Below are positions 33,734 through 42,038 of a DNA stretch of 64,000 nt, in pieces; the stretch's first letter is position 1, and every line of letters begins with the position of its first letter. Below the pieces are notes generated by a model that had not been told where the DNA came from, ran no database searches, and worked only from the letters and a program-made list of their open reading frames with translations. Source of the DNA: Nonomuraea aurantiaca (GTDB taxonomy: Bacteria > Actinomycetota > Actinomycetes > Streptosporangiales > Streptosporangiaceae); the NCBI RefSeq assembly GCF_020215705.1, contig NZ_JAIWNB010000017.1:180713-244712 (forward strand). The letters are read 5' to 3'. The position numbers and the translations under genes were made by a program.

Positions 33734-35188
33734 CTAGCGCTGCAGGGTCAGCAGACCTGGCCGGTAGGGCAGGAGGCCGTAGTCGCCGCCGGAGCTGGGG
33801 TTGCGTCCCTGGTAGAGCAGTTGCAGGTGGCAGGGATCGACGGTCATGGTCTGATCGGCGCCGGCCCGGATCAGCTCGCCGTGGCTGATGTCGTTGGTCC
33901 AGGTGGCGCCGCTGTTGGCCTTGCCGGCGAAGGGGTTGCCCTCGGTCGCGGCCTGCGGTGTCCACGAGCCGCCCAGACTGGTGGCCGTGAACGAGCGGAA
34001 GTAGCGGCCCTGCGCGCCCATCGCCTCGACGAGCATGAGGTAGCGGTTCTGGTCCTGGAGCTTGTAGACCTGGACGGCTTCGAACAGGTTGTTCGTCGTG
34101 TCGCTCATGACCACGGTCGATGTGGCGCCGAAACTGCCCGGGAAGTTGCCGATGGGCATACTGGCCCGGTAGATCTTGCCGTTGTCCCCGGCGAAGAACA
34201 GATACATGTTCGTGCTGTCACCGATGAGCGTCTGGTCGATGGGGCCTGTTCCGGAGCCGGAGATGCTGCCGGAGAAGAGCACCTGCTGCGAGGACCAGCC
34301 ATTCGGATTGGTGGGGTCGCTGGAGGTCCGGTAGGAGAAGGCGGTCCCACCCCACTGGTAGGCGAGCACCCAGATGTTCTTCGGGGCGAAGTAGAAGAGC
34401 GTCGGCGCGACGGTGGAAGAGGACATCGTGTTCTGGCCGGCCGAGGCCATGTCGGACCAGTTGGTGAAGAGGCTGAAGCTCATCGAGCCCCACCTCGTCC
34501 CCGTGTCGTGCGTGGTGGCGTAGACGAGATGCCTGCCGTTGTAGGGGGCGACGGTGAAGTCCTTGAGCGAGACCCATCCCGACTTCGGGGTCGCCAGCGG
34601 GCCCGTCGATGTCCAGCGGTATGTCGACGGAAGATCGCATCCCGGGTTCGGGGTGCCGCCGTCGACCCGGACGAGCTGCCACTGCTGGTTGGTGCCGCCC
34701 CAGTCGTCGTATTGGACGATGTTCGCGCCGTCCGCGGTGGAGGCGCCCTGGACTTCGAGGGCTTTGCCGCTGTTGCGGTTGATCAGGCGTGCGTAGCCGT
34801 CGGCGGAGTCGGCGAGTCTCCATTGCTGGTTGGTGCCGTTACCGTCGGCCCATTGGACGATGGAGCCACCGTTGGCGGTGGAGAAGTTGTAGACGTCGAC
34901 CACCTTGCCGGAGTGGCGGGACTTGAGGCGGTAGTAGCCGCCGCCGGAGTCGACGAACTGCCACTGCTGCTGGTTCTGGTCGTTCCTGGTCCACTGGGTG
35001 ATGCGGCCGCCGTCGGCGGTGGACTGGTTGTAGACGTCGAGCGCCTTGCCGCTGTTGCGGTTGACCAGGACGTACCAGGCGTTGGTGTCGACGGTGGCCG
35101 CGTTGGCGGACTGGGTCTGAAGGGCGACGAACAGGCTCGCCAGTAAGGTGATCACCGTCGCGAGAACGGATATGGATCTGAATTTCAC
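33734..35188 (-). CDS. GH62 alpha-L-arabinofuranosidase with N-terminal ricin-type lectin domain
   Basis: A 484-residue secreted enzyme. Signal peptide (1-31), three-lobed RicinB/CBM13 module (about 35-172; repeated NRNSGKALDV/HSGKVVDV plus QQW), then a five-bladed GH62 propeller starting LPSTYRWTSTGPLATPKSGW. GH62 enzymes remove single arabinose units from monosubstituted xylose in arabinoxylan. Last gene of the GH127-GH43-GH62 operon, 73 bases after GH43. The spacer still encodes GTNQRWQ, a lectin relic. Confidence 0.92.
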   Translation of the reverse strand: MKFRSISVLATVITLLASLFVALQTQSANAATVDTNAWYVLVNRNSGKALDVYNQSTADGGRITQWTRNDQNQQQWQFVDSGGGYYRLKSRHSGKVVDVYNFSTANGGSIVQWADGNGTNQQWRLADSADGYARLINRNSGKALEVQGASTADGANIVQYDDWGGTNQQWQLVRVDGGTPNPGCDLPSTYRWTSTGPLATPKSGWVSLKDFTVAPYNGRHLVYATTHDTGTRWGSMSFSLFTNWSDMASAGQNTMSSSTVAPTLFYFAPKNIWVLAYQWGGTAFSYRTSSDPTNPNGWSSQQVLFSGSISGSGTGPIDQTLIGDSTNMYLFFAGDNGKIYRASMPIGNFPGSFGATSTVVMSDTTNNLFEAVQVYKLQDQNRYLMLVEAMGAQGRYFRSFTATSLGGSWTPQAATEGNPFAGKANSGATWTNDISHGELIRAGADQTMTVDPCHLQLLYQGRNPSSGGDYGLLPYRPGLLTLQR

Positions 35189-35261
35189 GATGTGCTCCGA
35201 TTTATCCGACTTGGACGAGTTGCCATCGCTGGTTGGTGCCTTCCTGCGTCGAGGTATCGCG

Positions 35262-36863
35262 TCAAGGGGTGGTGAGGTCGAAGCGGCGCACGGTCACCGC
35301 GCCGCCGAGAGACTGGGTGGCGTAGTTGAAGATCCCGAAGCGGTAGCCCATGAAGAACTGCCAGGCGTTGTTCAACGTGAAAGCCGGGCCGAGGCTCGCG
35401 AAGGTGCTCCCGTCGGTGCTGTAGGAGAAGCGCGCCTGCCTGCCGGAGCCGGGGCGGATGTCGGCGTTGACCCGCAACCAGATCCGGCCGCCCGAGATGG
35501 TGGCGCCGGCCGCCTCGGTGCCGGTGCCGGTGGTCTGCCACGAGCTGTTCATGGTCAGCCCGTTCGTCATCACGACCCGGTTGACGCCGTTGTCGCGCTT
35601 GACGCCGATCCACGCCGACTGGTCGCGCAGCATGGCCAGCCCGGCGCGGTCGCCATTGGTCATCTGCGAGTAATCGAGCTCGATCGTCGCCGTGGACGAC
35701 GGCCCCTGGATGCGGTGGGTCAGAGTGTTACGGGCGTTGTAGAGGTCGCCTGTGACGGTCGCGGTCTGCAGGCGCAGGCCGTTGCCGGTGGAGAAGCGGC
35801 TGGTGTCGGGGTTGTGGTTCCATTCCCAGCGGTGACCGAGGCTGCCCGAGGTGAAGGTGTCGGGACCGATCATGGAGGCCACGGTGCGGTTGGTCTGGAT
35901 GTTCGGCTTCGGGTAGGTGACTCCCCAGCCGCCGTTGACGGTCTGCACGGTCGGCCAGTCGCCGGTCCACGTGATCGGAGCGAGCGCGGGGACGCGGCCG
36001 CCGGGGTAGGCGTCGACGAACGACATGTAGTACCAGTCGCCGTTCTGGGTCTGGACGAGCCCGCCCTGGTGGGGGACGCCGCCGCCGGAGATGGGGCCGG
36101 GCATGTTGAGCAGGACCTGCCGCATCTCGTACGGGCCCCACGGCGACGTGGAGCGCAGCACGTACTGGCCGTTGGCCGGGCGGGTCAGCCAGATGTAGTA
36201 GTAGCCGTTCCGCTTGTAGAAGCGGGAGCCCTCCAGGGTGCCGACGTTGCCCGGGGTCTGGAACACCTGCTGGGCCCGCACCTGGCTGAGCCCGTCGGGC
36301 GAGAGCTGGGCGACGCTGATGGTGCCGTTGCCGTAGGCGACGTACATGGTGTCGTTGGTGTCGATCAGCAGGCCGGCGTCGTAGTAGCAGTTGTTGATCT
36401 GCGAGCGCTTGGTCCAGGTGCCGTCGACGGCTGAGGCGGTGTAGACGTAGGTCCGGTTGAACTCGACGCAGCCGATCCAGTAGTAGGTGCTGTTGCCGGG
36501 CCGGTAGTTCAGGGCCGAGGCCCAGATGCCCTTCACGTACGCCCGGCCGCCGTTGAGGTCATAGGCGCCCGAGTTGAAGTCGAGCCTCGGGACCGAATGG
36601 CCGGCGTACTCCCAGTCGACCAGGTTGTAGGAGCGCAGGATCGGTGCGCCCGGCGAGTAGTGCATCGTCGAGGCCGAGTAGTAGTAGGCGTCGCCGACCC
36701 GGATGATGTCGCCGTCGGCGAAGTCCTGCCAGACGACCGGGTTGGTGTAGTTGCCGCCGGAGTGGATGAACTGCCGCTGGTCGACCGTCGCCGCTGACGC
36801 CTGGCCGGTGAGGAACACGCCCACGAGCAGCAGAGACGAGAGCACCGCGAGCACGCGCCTCAC
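35262..36863 (-). CDS. GH43 glycosidase with C-terminal beta-sandwich
   Basis: A 533-residue secreted enzyme. Signal peptide (1-25), GH43 five-bladed propeller (about 35-310; NPVVWQDFADGDIIRVGDAYYYSA carries the catalytic Asp, here split across the first blade, and the Glu in TLEGSRFYKR), then a GH43_C2-type jelly roll (about 335-533, SLGHRWEWNHNPD). Beta-xylosidase or alpha-L-arabinofuranosidase activity is expected. GTG at 36863 overlaps the GH127 stop by 4 bases (GTGA) and GGGAGG lies upstream within GH127, so it is translationally coupled. Confidence 0.9.
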   Translation of the reverse strand: MRRVLAVLSSLLLVGVFLTGQASAATVDQRQFIHSGGNYTNPVVWQDFADGDIIRVGDAYYYSASTMHYSPGAPILRSYNLVDWEYAGHSVPRLDFNSGAYDLNGGRAYVKGIWASALNYRPGNSTYYWIGCVEFNRTYVYTASAVDGTWTKRSQINNCYYDAGLLIDTNDTMYVAYGNGTISVAQLSPDGLSQVRAQQVFQTPGNVGTLEGSRFYKRNGYYYIWLTRPANGQYVLRSTSPWGPYEMRQVLLNMPGPISGGGVPHQGGLVQTQNGDWYYMSFVDAYPGGRVPALAPITWTGDWPTVQTVNGGWGVTYPKPNIQTNRTVASMIGPDTFTSGSLGHRWEWNHNPDTSRFSTGNGLRLQTATVTGDLYNARNTLTHRIQGPSSTATIELDYSQMTNGDRAGLAMLRDQSAWIGVKRDNGVNRVVMTNGLTMNSSWQTTGTGTEAAGATISGGRIWLRVNADIRPGSGRQARFSYSTDGSTFASLGPAFTLNNAWQFFMGYRFGIFNYATQSLGGAVTVRRFDLTTP

Positions 36864-38815
36864 GAGAACCTCCCAAGGTTGTCGGTCTGCGCGCCCTGGG
36901 AGGCGCCGGCCGCGCGGGAAGGCTCCTGACCACTGGTGTTCCAGTAGACGACGTAGTTGTGGCCATGGGCGTCGTAGAACGGCTCCAGCCGCACCGATGC
37001 CCCGTTGGCGGTGGCCGTGAAGGCCAGGGACGAGGTGCTGGTCCGGGTGATCGATGAGAGGGCCAGAGTCGGGGCCGACGACAGGCTGGTGTTGCCGTAG
37101 TCGCCCGACAACACGGCCGGGCCGTAGGTGACGGCCCGCACGCCGGGGTTGTCGTTGGCGGCCTTCATGATCACGCGCATGGGCAGCCGCACGGTCACGG
37201 TGTCGCCCGGCGCCCACGAGCGGGTGAGGGCAGCGTAGGTGCCCGGAGTCGTGGTGACCGCCTGCTGGACCCCGTTGACGCTGATCGTCGCGCCCTGGGT
37301 CCAGGCCGGGATGCGGACGCGCATCGTCCACGATCCGCTCACGTTGCCGGTGACCTGCAGCGACGTGGTGTCGCTGACCGGGTAGGAAGTGGTCTGGGTG
37401 ACCGTGATGCCGCGCTGGCTCCAGTTGAGGGTGGAGGGCACGAACAGGTTCACGAACAGCGTGGTGCCGTTGTGGAAGTAGATCGAGTCCATCAGCTTGG
37501 TGTTGGTCTCGATACCGGTGCCCTGGCAGCACCAGAAGGAGTTGTAGTCCGTGCTCCAGGTGCCGCCGCCCCAGGCCGGGCCGACACCTCGCCGTCCACC
37601 CGGGTTGAGCGGGGTGAAGTAGGTGACGTGCCCGCGTGCGTCCGCCGGGTTCTGCTGCCCGATCAGATGGTTGAGCAGGGCGTTCTCGTAGTAGTCGAAG
37701 TAGTCGGCCCGGTCCGGCGACAGCAGCCACAGCTCCCGGGTGAGCTTGAGCATGTTGTAGGTGTTGCACGCCTCACCGGTGTCCCTGGTCAGGTAGGCGG
37801 CGATCGCGTTGGGGGCGTGGAAGTGCTCGGCCTGGCTGTTGGAGCCGTTCGCGTACGTGTGCGCGCCGACGGTGATGGACCAGGCGTTGGCGGCGATGTC
37901 GCGGTAGCGGGTGGTGCCCGTCGCCTTGTACTCGCGGGCCGCCCCGATCCACTTGGGCACCTGCGTGTTGGCGTGCAACCCGTTGAGCCGGTCCTGGTTC
38001 GCCGCCAGCGGGTTGAACACGGCCGCGTGGTCGAACCGCTGGGCCGTGGTCAGCCAGCGGGAGTCGCCGGTCATCTGGTACAGGTCCGTCAGCACGGCGT
38101 TCATGCCGCCGAACTCGGTGCCGAGCATGGCCTGCATCTGGCTTGCGCTGAGCCGCGACGTGCGGGTGTCCACCCATCCGGCCAGGGCCAGCAGCACGGT
38201 CCGGGCCTGGGTGTTGCCGATCAGCCGCCACACGTCCAGCAGCCCCGCCAGGGTCTTGTGGACGCAGTAGTACGGCACGTTGCCGTTGGTGAGCGTGCGG
38301 TTCTCCAGGGCGGTGAAGTCCGACTCCGGGAAACCGGACAGATAGCCGCTGGTGAACCCGGCGGCGCCGTTGTTGGCCTGGCATCTGGCCAGTTCGGCGA
38401 CCATGCGGTCGGCCTTGTCCCGGCAGGTGGTGTCGCCGAGCACGGCGTAGGCCTGTGCCCACGCCGTCAGGAAATGGCCCTGCATGTGGGACCGGAACGG
38501 GAAGCTGGGCGCGTCCCATCCTCCGTTGGCCGCCGCGCCGTTGGTGGACACGCGGTGGTTGGCCCGGAAGACGTACAGCAGCCGGTCGACATCGACGAAG
38601 CGCAGGTAGTTCAGCGTGCGGTTCTGGTTGTCCAGCCAACGACCGGAGGTCAGCCGGACCTGGCCGAGGTCGAACTCGTAGGCCGAGACGCCGATGTCAG
38701 ATCTGGCCCAGGGGAGTGCGGCCAGAGCGGGGGAAGCGCCGAATACCTGGCCGGCAGCCGAGAGGGCGACGGTCGCGCCCGCGGCTTGAAAGAGCCGGCG
38801 ACGGCTCAGGGACAT
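36860..38815 (-). CDS. GH127 beta-L-arabinofuranosidase, Tat-exported
   Basis: A 651-residue enzyme. The twin-arginine signal SRRRLFQAAG is followed by an (alpha/alpha)6 barrel. The GH127 metal/nucleophile set is visible: Glu and Cys in GEACNTYNMLKL, and the CC pair in NSFWCCQGTGIE, matching the Zn-bound cysteine site of HypBA1. GH127 removes beta-L-arabinofuranose from hydroxyproline-linked arabino-oligosaccharides (extensins) and related polymers. A cytoplasmic metal-thiolate enzyme folded before export fits Tat use. First gene of the operon; LacI-type and GAAASTTTC sites lie upstream. Confidence 0.93.
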   Translation of the reverse strand: MSLSRRRLFQAAGATVALSAAGQVFGASPALAALPWARSDIGVSAYEFDLGQVRLTSGRWLDNQNRTLNYLRFVDVDRLLYVFRANHRVSTNGAAANGGWDAPSFPFRSHMQGHFLTAWAQAYAVLGDTTCRDKADRMVAELARCQANNGAAGFTSGYLSGFPESDFTALENRTLTNGNVPYYCVHKTLAGLLDVWRLIGNTQARTVLLALAGWVDTRTSRLSASQMQAMLGTEFGGMNAVLTDLYQMTGDSRWLTTAQRFDHAAVFNPLAANQDRLNGLHANTQVPKWIGAAREYKATGTTRYRDIAANAWSITVGAHTYANGSNSQAEHFHAPNAIAAYLTRDTGEACNTYNMLKLTRELWLLSPDRADYFDYYENALLNHLIGQQNPADARGHVTYFTPLNPGGRRGVGPAWGGGTWSTDYNSFWCCQGTGIETNTKLMDSIYFHNGTTLFVNLFVPSTLNWSQRGITVTQTTSYPVSDTTSLQVTGNVSGSWTMRVRIPAWTQGATISVNGVQQAVTTTPGTYAALTRSWAPGDTVTVRLPMRVIMKAANDNPGVRAVTYGPAVLSGDYGNTSLSSAPTLALSSITRTSTSSLAFTATANGASVRLEPFYDAHGHNYVVYWNTSGQEPSRAAGASQGAQTDNLGRFS

Positions 38816-38948
38816 GGGAGGCTCCTTGGATGTCAGCGGTGATGCTCCGTCAGGGGGGCCGGCGGTCGGCGGTGCTCGACGAGGAGTACGCGAACGAGGG
38901 GGGACATCCAGGGCTCCTTGACTAGATCGAAGATGGCCGCCGGAGGAT

Positions 38949-38962
38949 TGTTAGCGCTAACA
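38949..38962. promoter_or_regulatory. LacI-type operator upstream of GH127 operon
   Basis: TGTTAGCGCTAACA, a perfect 14-bp palindrome with CG centre. It is 52 bases downstream of the predicted -10 of the GH127 promoter. The same 14 bases occur at 63218-63231 and, with one change, at 39455-39468. Confidence 0.8.
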
Positions 38963-39014
38963 TCGGGGCTTGTGTATCTGCGCCTACCTCCGGTGAGTGA
39001 GTGCGTTGTCGCGG

Positions 39015-39043
39015 AGTACATCCGACGGCCCGGCCCGCGTCAA
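39015..39043 (-). promoter_or_regulatory. predicted promoter of the GH127/GH43/GH62 operon
   Basis: Minus strand: TTGACG (39043-39038), 17 bases, TGTACT (39020-39015). Chosen because its distance to the upstream GAAASTTTC box (95 bases) and the downstream operator (52 bases) equals, within a few bases, that of two other operons. The hexamers alone would be weak evidence. Confidence 0.5.
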
Positions 39044-39138
39044 CGAGGGGCGGCCCTCGCCAACGTGGGCGTTGACGCGGAATGTCTTCCCGCCTGGAGA
39101 TTCGCCTCCGGGAAGATCGAGTCGCACTGCCCGTACAT

Positions 39139-39151
39139 GTGAAAGTTTCAC
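39139..39151. promoter_or_regulatory. GAAASTTTC box between GH127 and GH30 genes
   Basis: GTGAAAGTTTCAC, a perfect 13-bp palindrome in the 776-base divergent region 38816-39591, which contains no gene. Confidence 0.75.
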
Positions 39152-39413
39152 CGAAGTTACGCGGTGGCAACGGTAACTTGCGGGGCTTTCGGAGTTAACT
39201 TGCCGCCGCCGGGCGTGGCCACGTTGGCGCATCCAGCTCCAGCTGGTTTCCCGGCGCCTCGCGAGGGGTGGCGGGCCCGCATTTCCGCTCTTCAGTGAGG
39301 TCCGGCCCTATCGCCGGCGGCGATAGGCGGGCATGGCTCTGGGCTCAACCGCTACTCATCGCCCTCCACTCACCGGCTACTTGATCTTCATTAAGTTTCT
39401 TCCCGGTGAACGG

Positions 39414-39443
39414 TTGACGAGCCGCAGTCACGGCCTTACCTTC
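39414..39443 (+). promoter_or_regulatory. predicted promoter of the GH30 gene
   Basis: TTGACG (39414-39419), 18 bases, TACCTT (39438-39443). The LacI-like site at 39455 starts 11 bases later, over the expected start of transcription. Confidence 0.5.
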
Positions 39444-39454
39444 CAGCAAGAGCT

Positions 39455-39468
39455 GTTAGCGCGAACAA
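39455..39468. promoter_or_regulatory. LacI-type operator at GH30 gene
   Basis: TGTTAGCGCGAACA, 13 of 14 bases identical to the 38949 palindrome. Confidence 0.75.
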
Positions 39469-39520
39469 TCGGCGCTGGACCCCGCTCTTCCTGGCCGGGT
39501 GGGGCAGATTCCCTTTCCTG

Positions 39521-39534
39521 TGGGAGCGCTCCCA
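39521..39534. promoter_or_regulatory. CelR/CebR-type box at GH30 gene
   Basis: TGGGAGCGCTCCCA, a perfect 14-bp palindrome identical to the cellobiose-repressor site of Thermobifida CelR and Streptomyces CebR as I know it. Lies 58 bases before the GH30 start codon. Confidence 0.85.
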
Positions 39535-39591
39535 TTTTGCGCAGAAGCGGCGCCGACCGGGATCGGAAACGCACGGACTCTAGGAGGAGAC

Positions 39592-40905
39592 ATGACGCAA
39601 GGTCGGAATGGGCCTCTTAGCAGCGAGCGGAAATTGCCGAGCCGGAGAAGCGTCCTGACCGCGATGGGGGCTCTGCCGGTCCTCACCGCCGGGGCGTCGG
39701 CCGCGAGCGCCTCGTCGGCCGCGGCCGCGACGGCCGCCGCCGCGGTGATCATCGATCCGTCCGCGCAGCGGCAGACGATCCGCGGCTTCGGCGGCATGAC
39801 CCACACGGCCTGGATCGGCGACCTGACAGCCGCCCAGCGGGACACGGCGTTCGGCACCGGCGAGGGCCGGCTGGGGTTCTCCGTGCTGCGGATCCCCGTC
39901 CCCGAGAACCAGGCGGACTGGAGCCGTGACGTGGCGACGGCCAGGCGCGCGATCGAGCTCGGGGCGACCGTCATCGCGTCGCCGTGGAATCCGCCCGCCC
40001 GCATGGTCGAGACCTTCGTCCGCGGCAGCCAGACCAACGCGAGACGCCTCAGATACGACATGTACGGCGCCTATGCCCAGCACCTGAACGACTTCAACGG
40101 GTACCTGCGGAACAACGGGGTGAACCTCTACGGCATATCGATGCAGAACGAACCCGATTACGCGCATGACTGGACATGGTGGACGCCCACCGAAATGGTC
40201 CGGTTCCTGCGGGAGAACGCCGCCTCAATCGGCACCAGGGTCATCGCGCCCGAGTCCTTCCAGTACCTGAAGAACATGTCGGACCCGATCCTCAACGACC
40301 CCACGGCGCTCGCCAACGTGGACATCATCGGGGCGCACCTCTACGGCACCTCGTTCGCGAACTTCCCCTACCCCCTCTTCAAGCAGAAGGGCGCGGGCAA
40401 GGAACTCTGGATGACCGAGGTCTACCACCCCAACAGCACCGATTCGGCGGACCTCTGGCCGCAGGCGCTGGACGTGGGGGAGCACATCCACCGCGCCATG
40501 GTGGACGCCGAGTTCCAGGCGTACATCTGGTGGTACATCCGGCGCAGCTACGGCCCCATGCGGGAGGACGGCCGGATCAGCAAGCGCGGCGCCAACATGG
40601 CGCACTTCGCGAGGTTTGTCCGCCCCGGATATGTGCGGATCGAGGCGACGGCGAACCCGGCGTCGAGCGTCTACGTCTCGGCGTACCGGGGCGGTAACTC
40701 CACGGTCGTCATCGTCGCCATCAACAAGGGGACCGCCGCGGTGAGCCAGCAGTTCACCCTGAGGAACGGCACCGCGTCCAGCGTCTCGTCCTGGCTGACC
40801 GACGCGAGCAGGAACGTCGCGCCCCAGGGCTCGACCGGCGTGTCGAACGGTTCCTTCACCGTCACGCTGCCCGCTCGAAGTGTGACGACCTTCGTGACCG
40901 GCTGA
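39592..40905 (+). CDS. GH30 glucuronoxylanase-like enzyme, Tat-exported
   Basis: A 437-residue enzyme. Twin-arginine signal (PSRRSVLTAMGALPVL) up to about residue 48, then a (beta/alpha)8 barrel with RGFGGMTHTAW at its start, acid/base Glu in SMQNEPDYAHDW and nucleophile Glu in LWMTEVYHP, and a side beta-sandwich at the C-terminus. This is the GH30 subfamily 8 plan (XynC-like), which cuts xylan next to glucuronic-acid branches. Some residues that recognise the glucuronate cannot be checked by eye. ATG at 39592 has AGGAGGA. It carries two different repressor-type boxes upstream, so it may answer both to a xylan-derived and a cello-derived signal. Confidence 0.88.
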   Translation: MTQGRNGPLSSERKLPSRRSVLTAMGALPVLTAGASAASASSAAAATAAAAVIIDPSAQRQTIRGFGGMTHTAWIGDLTAAQRDTAFGTGEGRLGFSVLRIPVPENQADWSRDVATARRAIELGATVIASPWNPPARMVETFVRGSQTNARRLRYDMYGAYAQHLNDFNGYLRNNGVNLYGISMQNEPDYAHDWTWWTPTEMVRFLRENAASIGTRVIAPESFQYLKNMSDPILNDPTALANVDIIGAHLYGTSFANFPYPLFKQKGAGKELWMTEVYHPNSTDSADLWPQALDVGEHIHRAMVDAEFQAYIWWYIRRSYGPMREDGRISKRGANMAHFARFVRPGYVRIEATANPASSVYVSAYRGGNSTVVIVAINKGTAAVSQQFTLRNGTASSVSSWLTDASRNVAPQGSTGVSNGSFTVTLPARSVTTFVTG

Positions 40906-41015
40906 CCGTCGGCCCTGCCCCCGCGTCACCGGCTCAGAAGGAGCTGAGCGTGGCCCCAGCAGCAACGCGGTGACCCCGCCCGCCGCCGGGCCACCTGCGC
41001 CGGGTCGTGAAGCGC

Positions 41016-42038
41016 CTACTCCTGGACCTTGCCTCCGGTGAGCCGGGACAGGACCAGGGCGATGATGATGATGGCGCCGTTGAGGGCCTGGATCCACTGG
41101 GCGGGCACGCCGGCCAGGGTGAGGACGTTCTGGATCATGTAGAGGAGGAGGATGCCGGTGAACGCGCCGAACATCGTGCCTTTGCCGCCGTTGAGGCCGA
41201 CGCCGCCGATCACGGCCGCGGCGAACACGGTGAAGATGGCCCCATCGCCCTGACCGGCGGCCACAGAGGCGAGGTGACCCGACATCAGCAGGCCGCCGAG
41301 CGCGGCGAGCAGGCTGGCGCCCACCAAGGCGGTCCACAGCACCCGGTCGGTACGGATGCCGGCCGCCTTGGCCGCGTCCACGTTGCCGCCGATGGCGTAC
41401 AGGGCACGGCCGTACTTGGTGAAGCCGAGCAGCACGATGCCGGCGGCGAACAGCAGCAGGCACAGCCAGATCGAGGCGGGCACGCCCAGCCACATGGCCG
41501 AACCGAGGTAGAGCATCGACGACGGCAGGTTGAAGAAGGTCTGACCGCCGGAGATGCCGGTGAGCAGGCCGCGCAGCACGATCAGCATGCCGAGCGTGAC
41601 GATGAAGCCGTTGAGCCCGAACCGGACGATCAACAGGGCGTTGATCATACCGATCAGCGCCCCGACGGCCAGGGTGATCGGAATCGACCAGGCGCCGGGC
41701 ACCAGGCCGAGCCCGGCGCCCGAGCCGGCGGCGACGGTCAGCCAGGCGGCCACGCCCGGCGCCAGGCCGAACGTCGACTCCAGCGAGAGGTCCATCTTGC
41801 CGGCGACCAGCACGATGGTCTGGGCCAGCACCAGGAGCGAGATCTCCGACATGGTCTGCAGGATGTTGATCAGGTTGTCGCCCTGCAGGAAGATCGGGTT
41901 GACGATCTGGCCGACGACGGCGATCACGATGATCGCCGGGATCAGCGCGAAGTCGCGCAGCCGGGCGAGCCGCACCTGTGGCCGTGCCCGCTTCCGGGTG
42001 GCGCTCCCGGTGGGGGGCGTGAGGGTCTTCTCAGGCAT
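41016..42038 (-). CDS. sugar ABC transporter permease, RbsC-like
   Basis: A 340-residue membrane protein with about ten helices, of the BPD_transp_2 (RbsC/MglC/XylH) family; the GAVIGMINALLIVRFGLN and GGQTFFNLP segments are typical. It overlaps the ATPase stop region by 8 bases and is the last gene of fuconate dehydratase-binding protein-ATPase-permease. It forms the channel for the sugar bound by the lipoprotein at 43526-44593, with L-fucose the most likely cargo from the neighbouring dehydratase. Confidence 0.92.
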   Translation of the reverse strand: MPEKTLTPPTGSATRKRARPQVRLARLRDFALIPAIIVIAVVGQIVNPIFLQGDNLINILQTMSEISLLVLAQTIVLVAGKMDLSLESTFGLAPGVAAWLTVAAGSGAGLGLVPGAWSIPITLAVGALIGMINALLIVRFGLNGFIVTLGMLIVLRGLLTGISGGQTFFNLPSSMLYLGSAMWLGVPASIWLCLLLFAAGIVLLGFTKYGRALYAIGGNVDAAKAAGIRTDRVLWTALVGASLLAALGGLLMSGHLASVAAGQGDGAIFTVFAAAVIGGVGLNGGKGTMFGAFTGILLLYMIQNVLTLAGVPAQWIQALNGAIIIIALVLSRLTGGKVQE

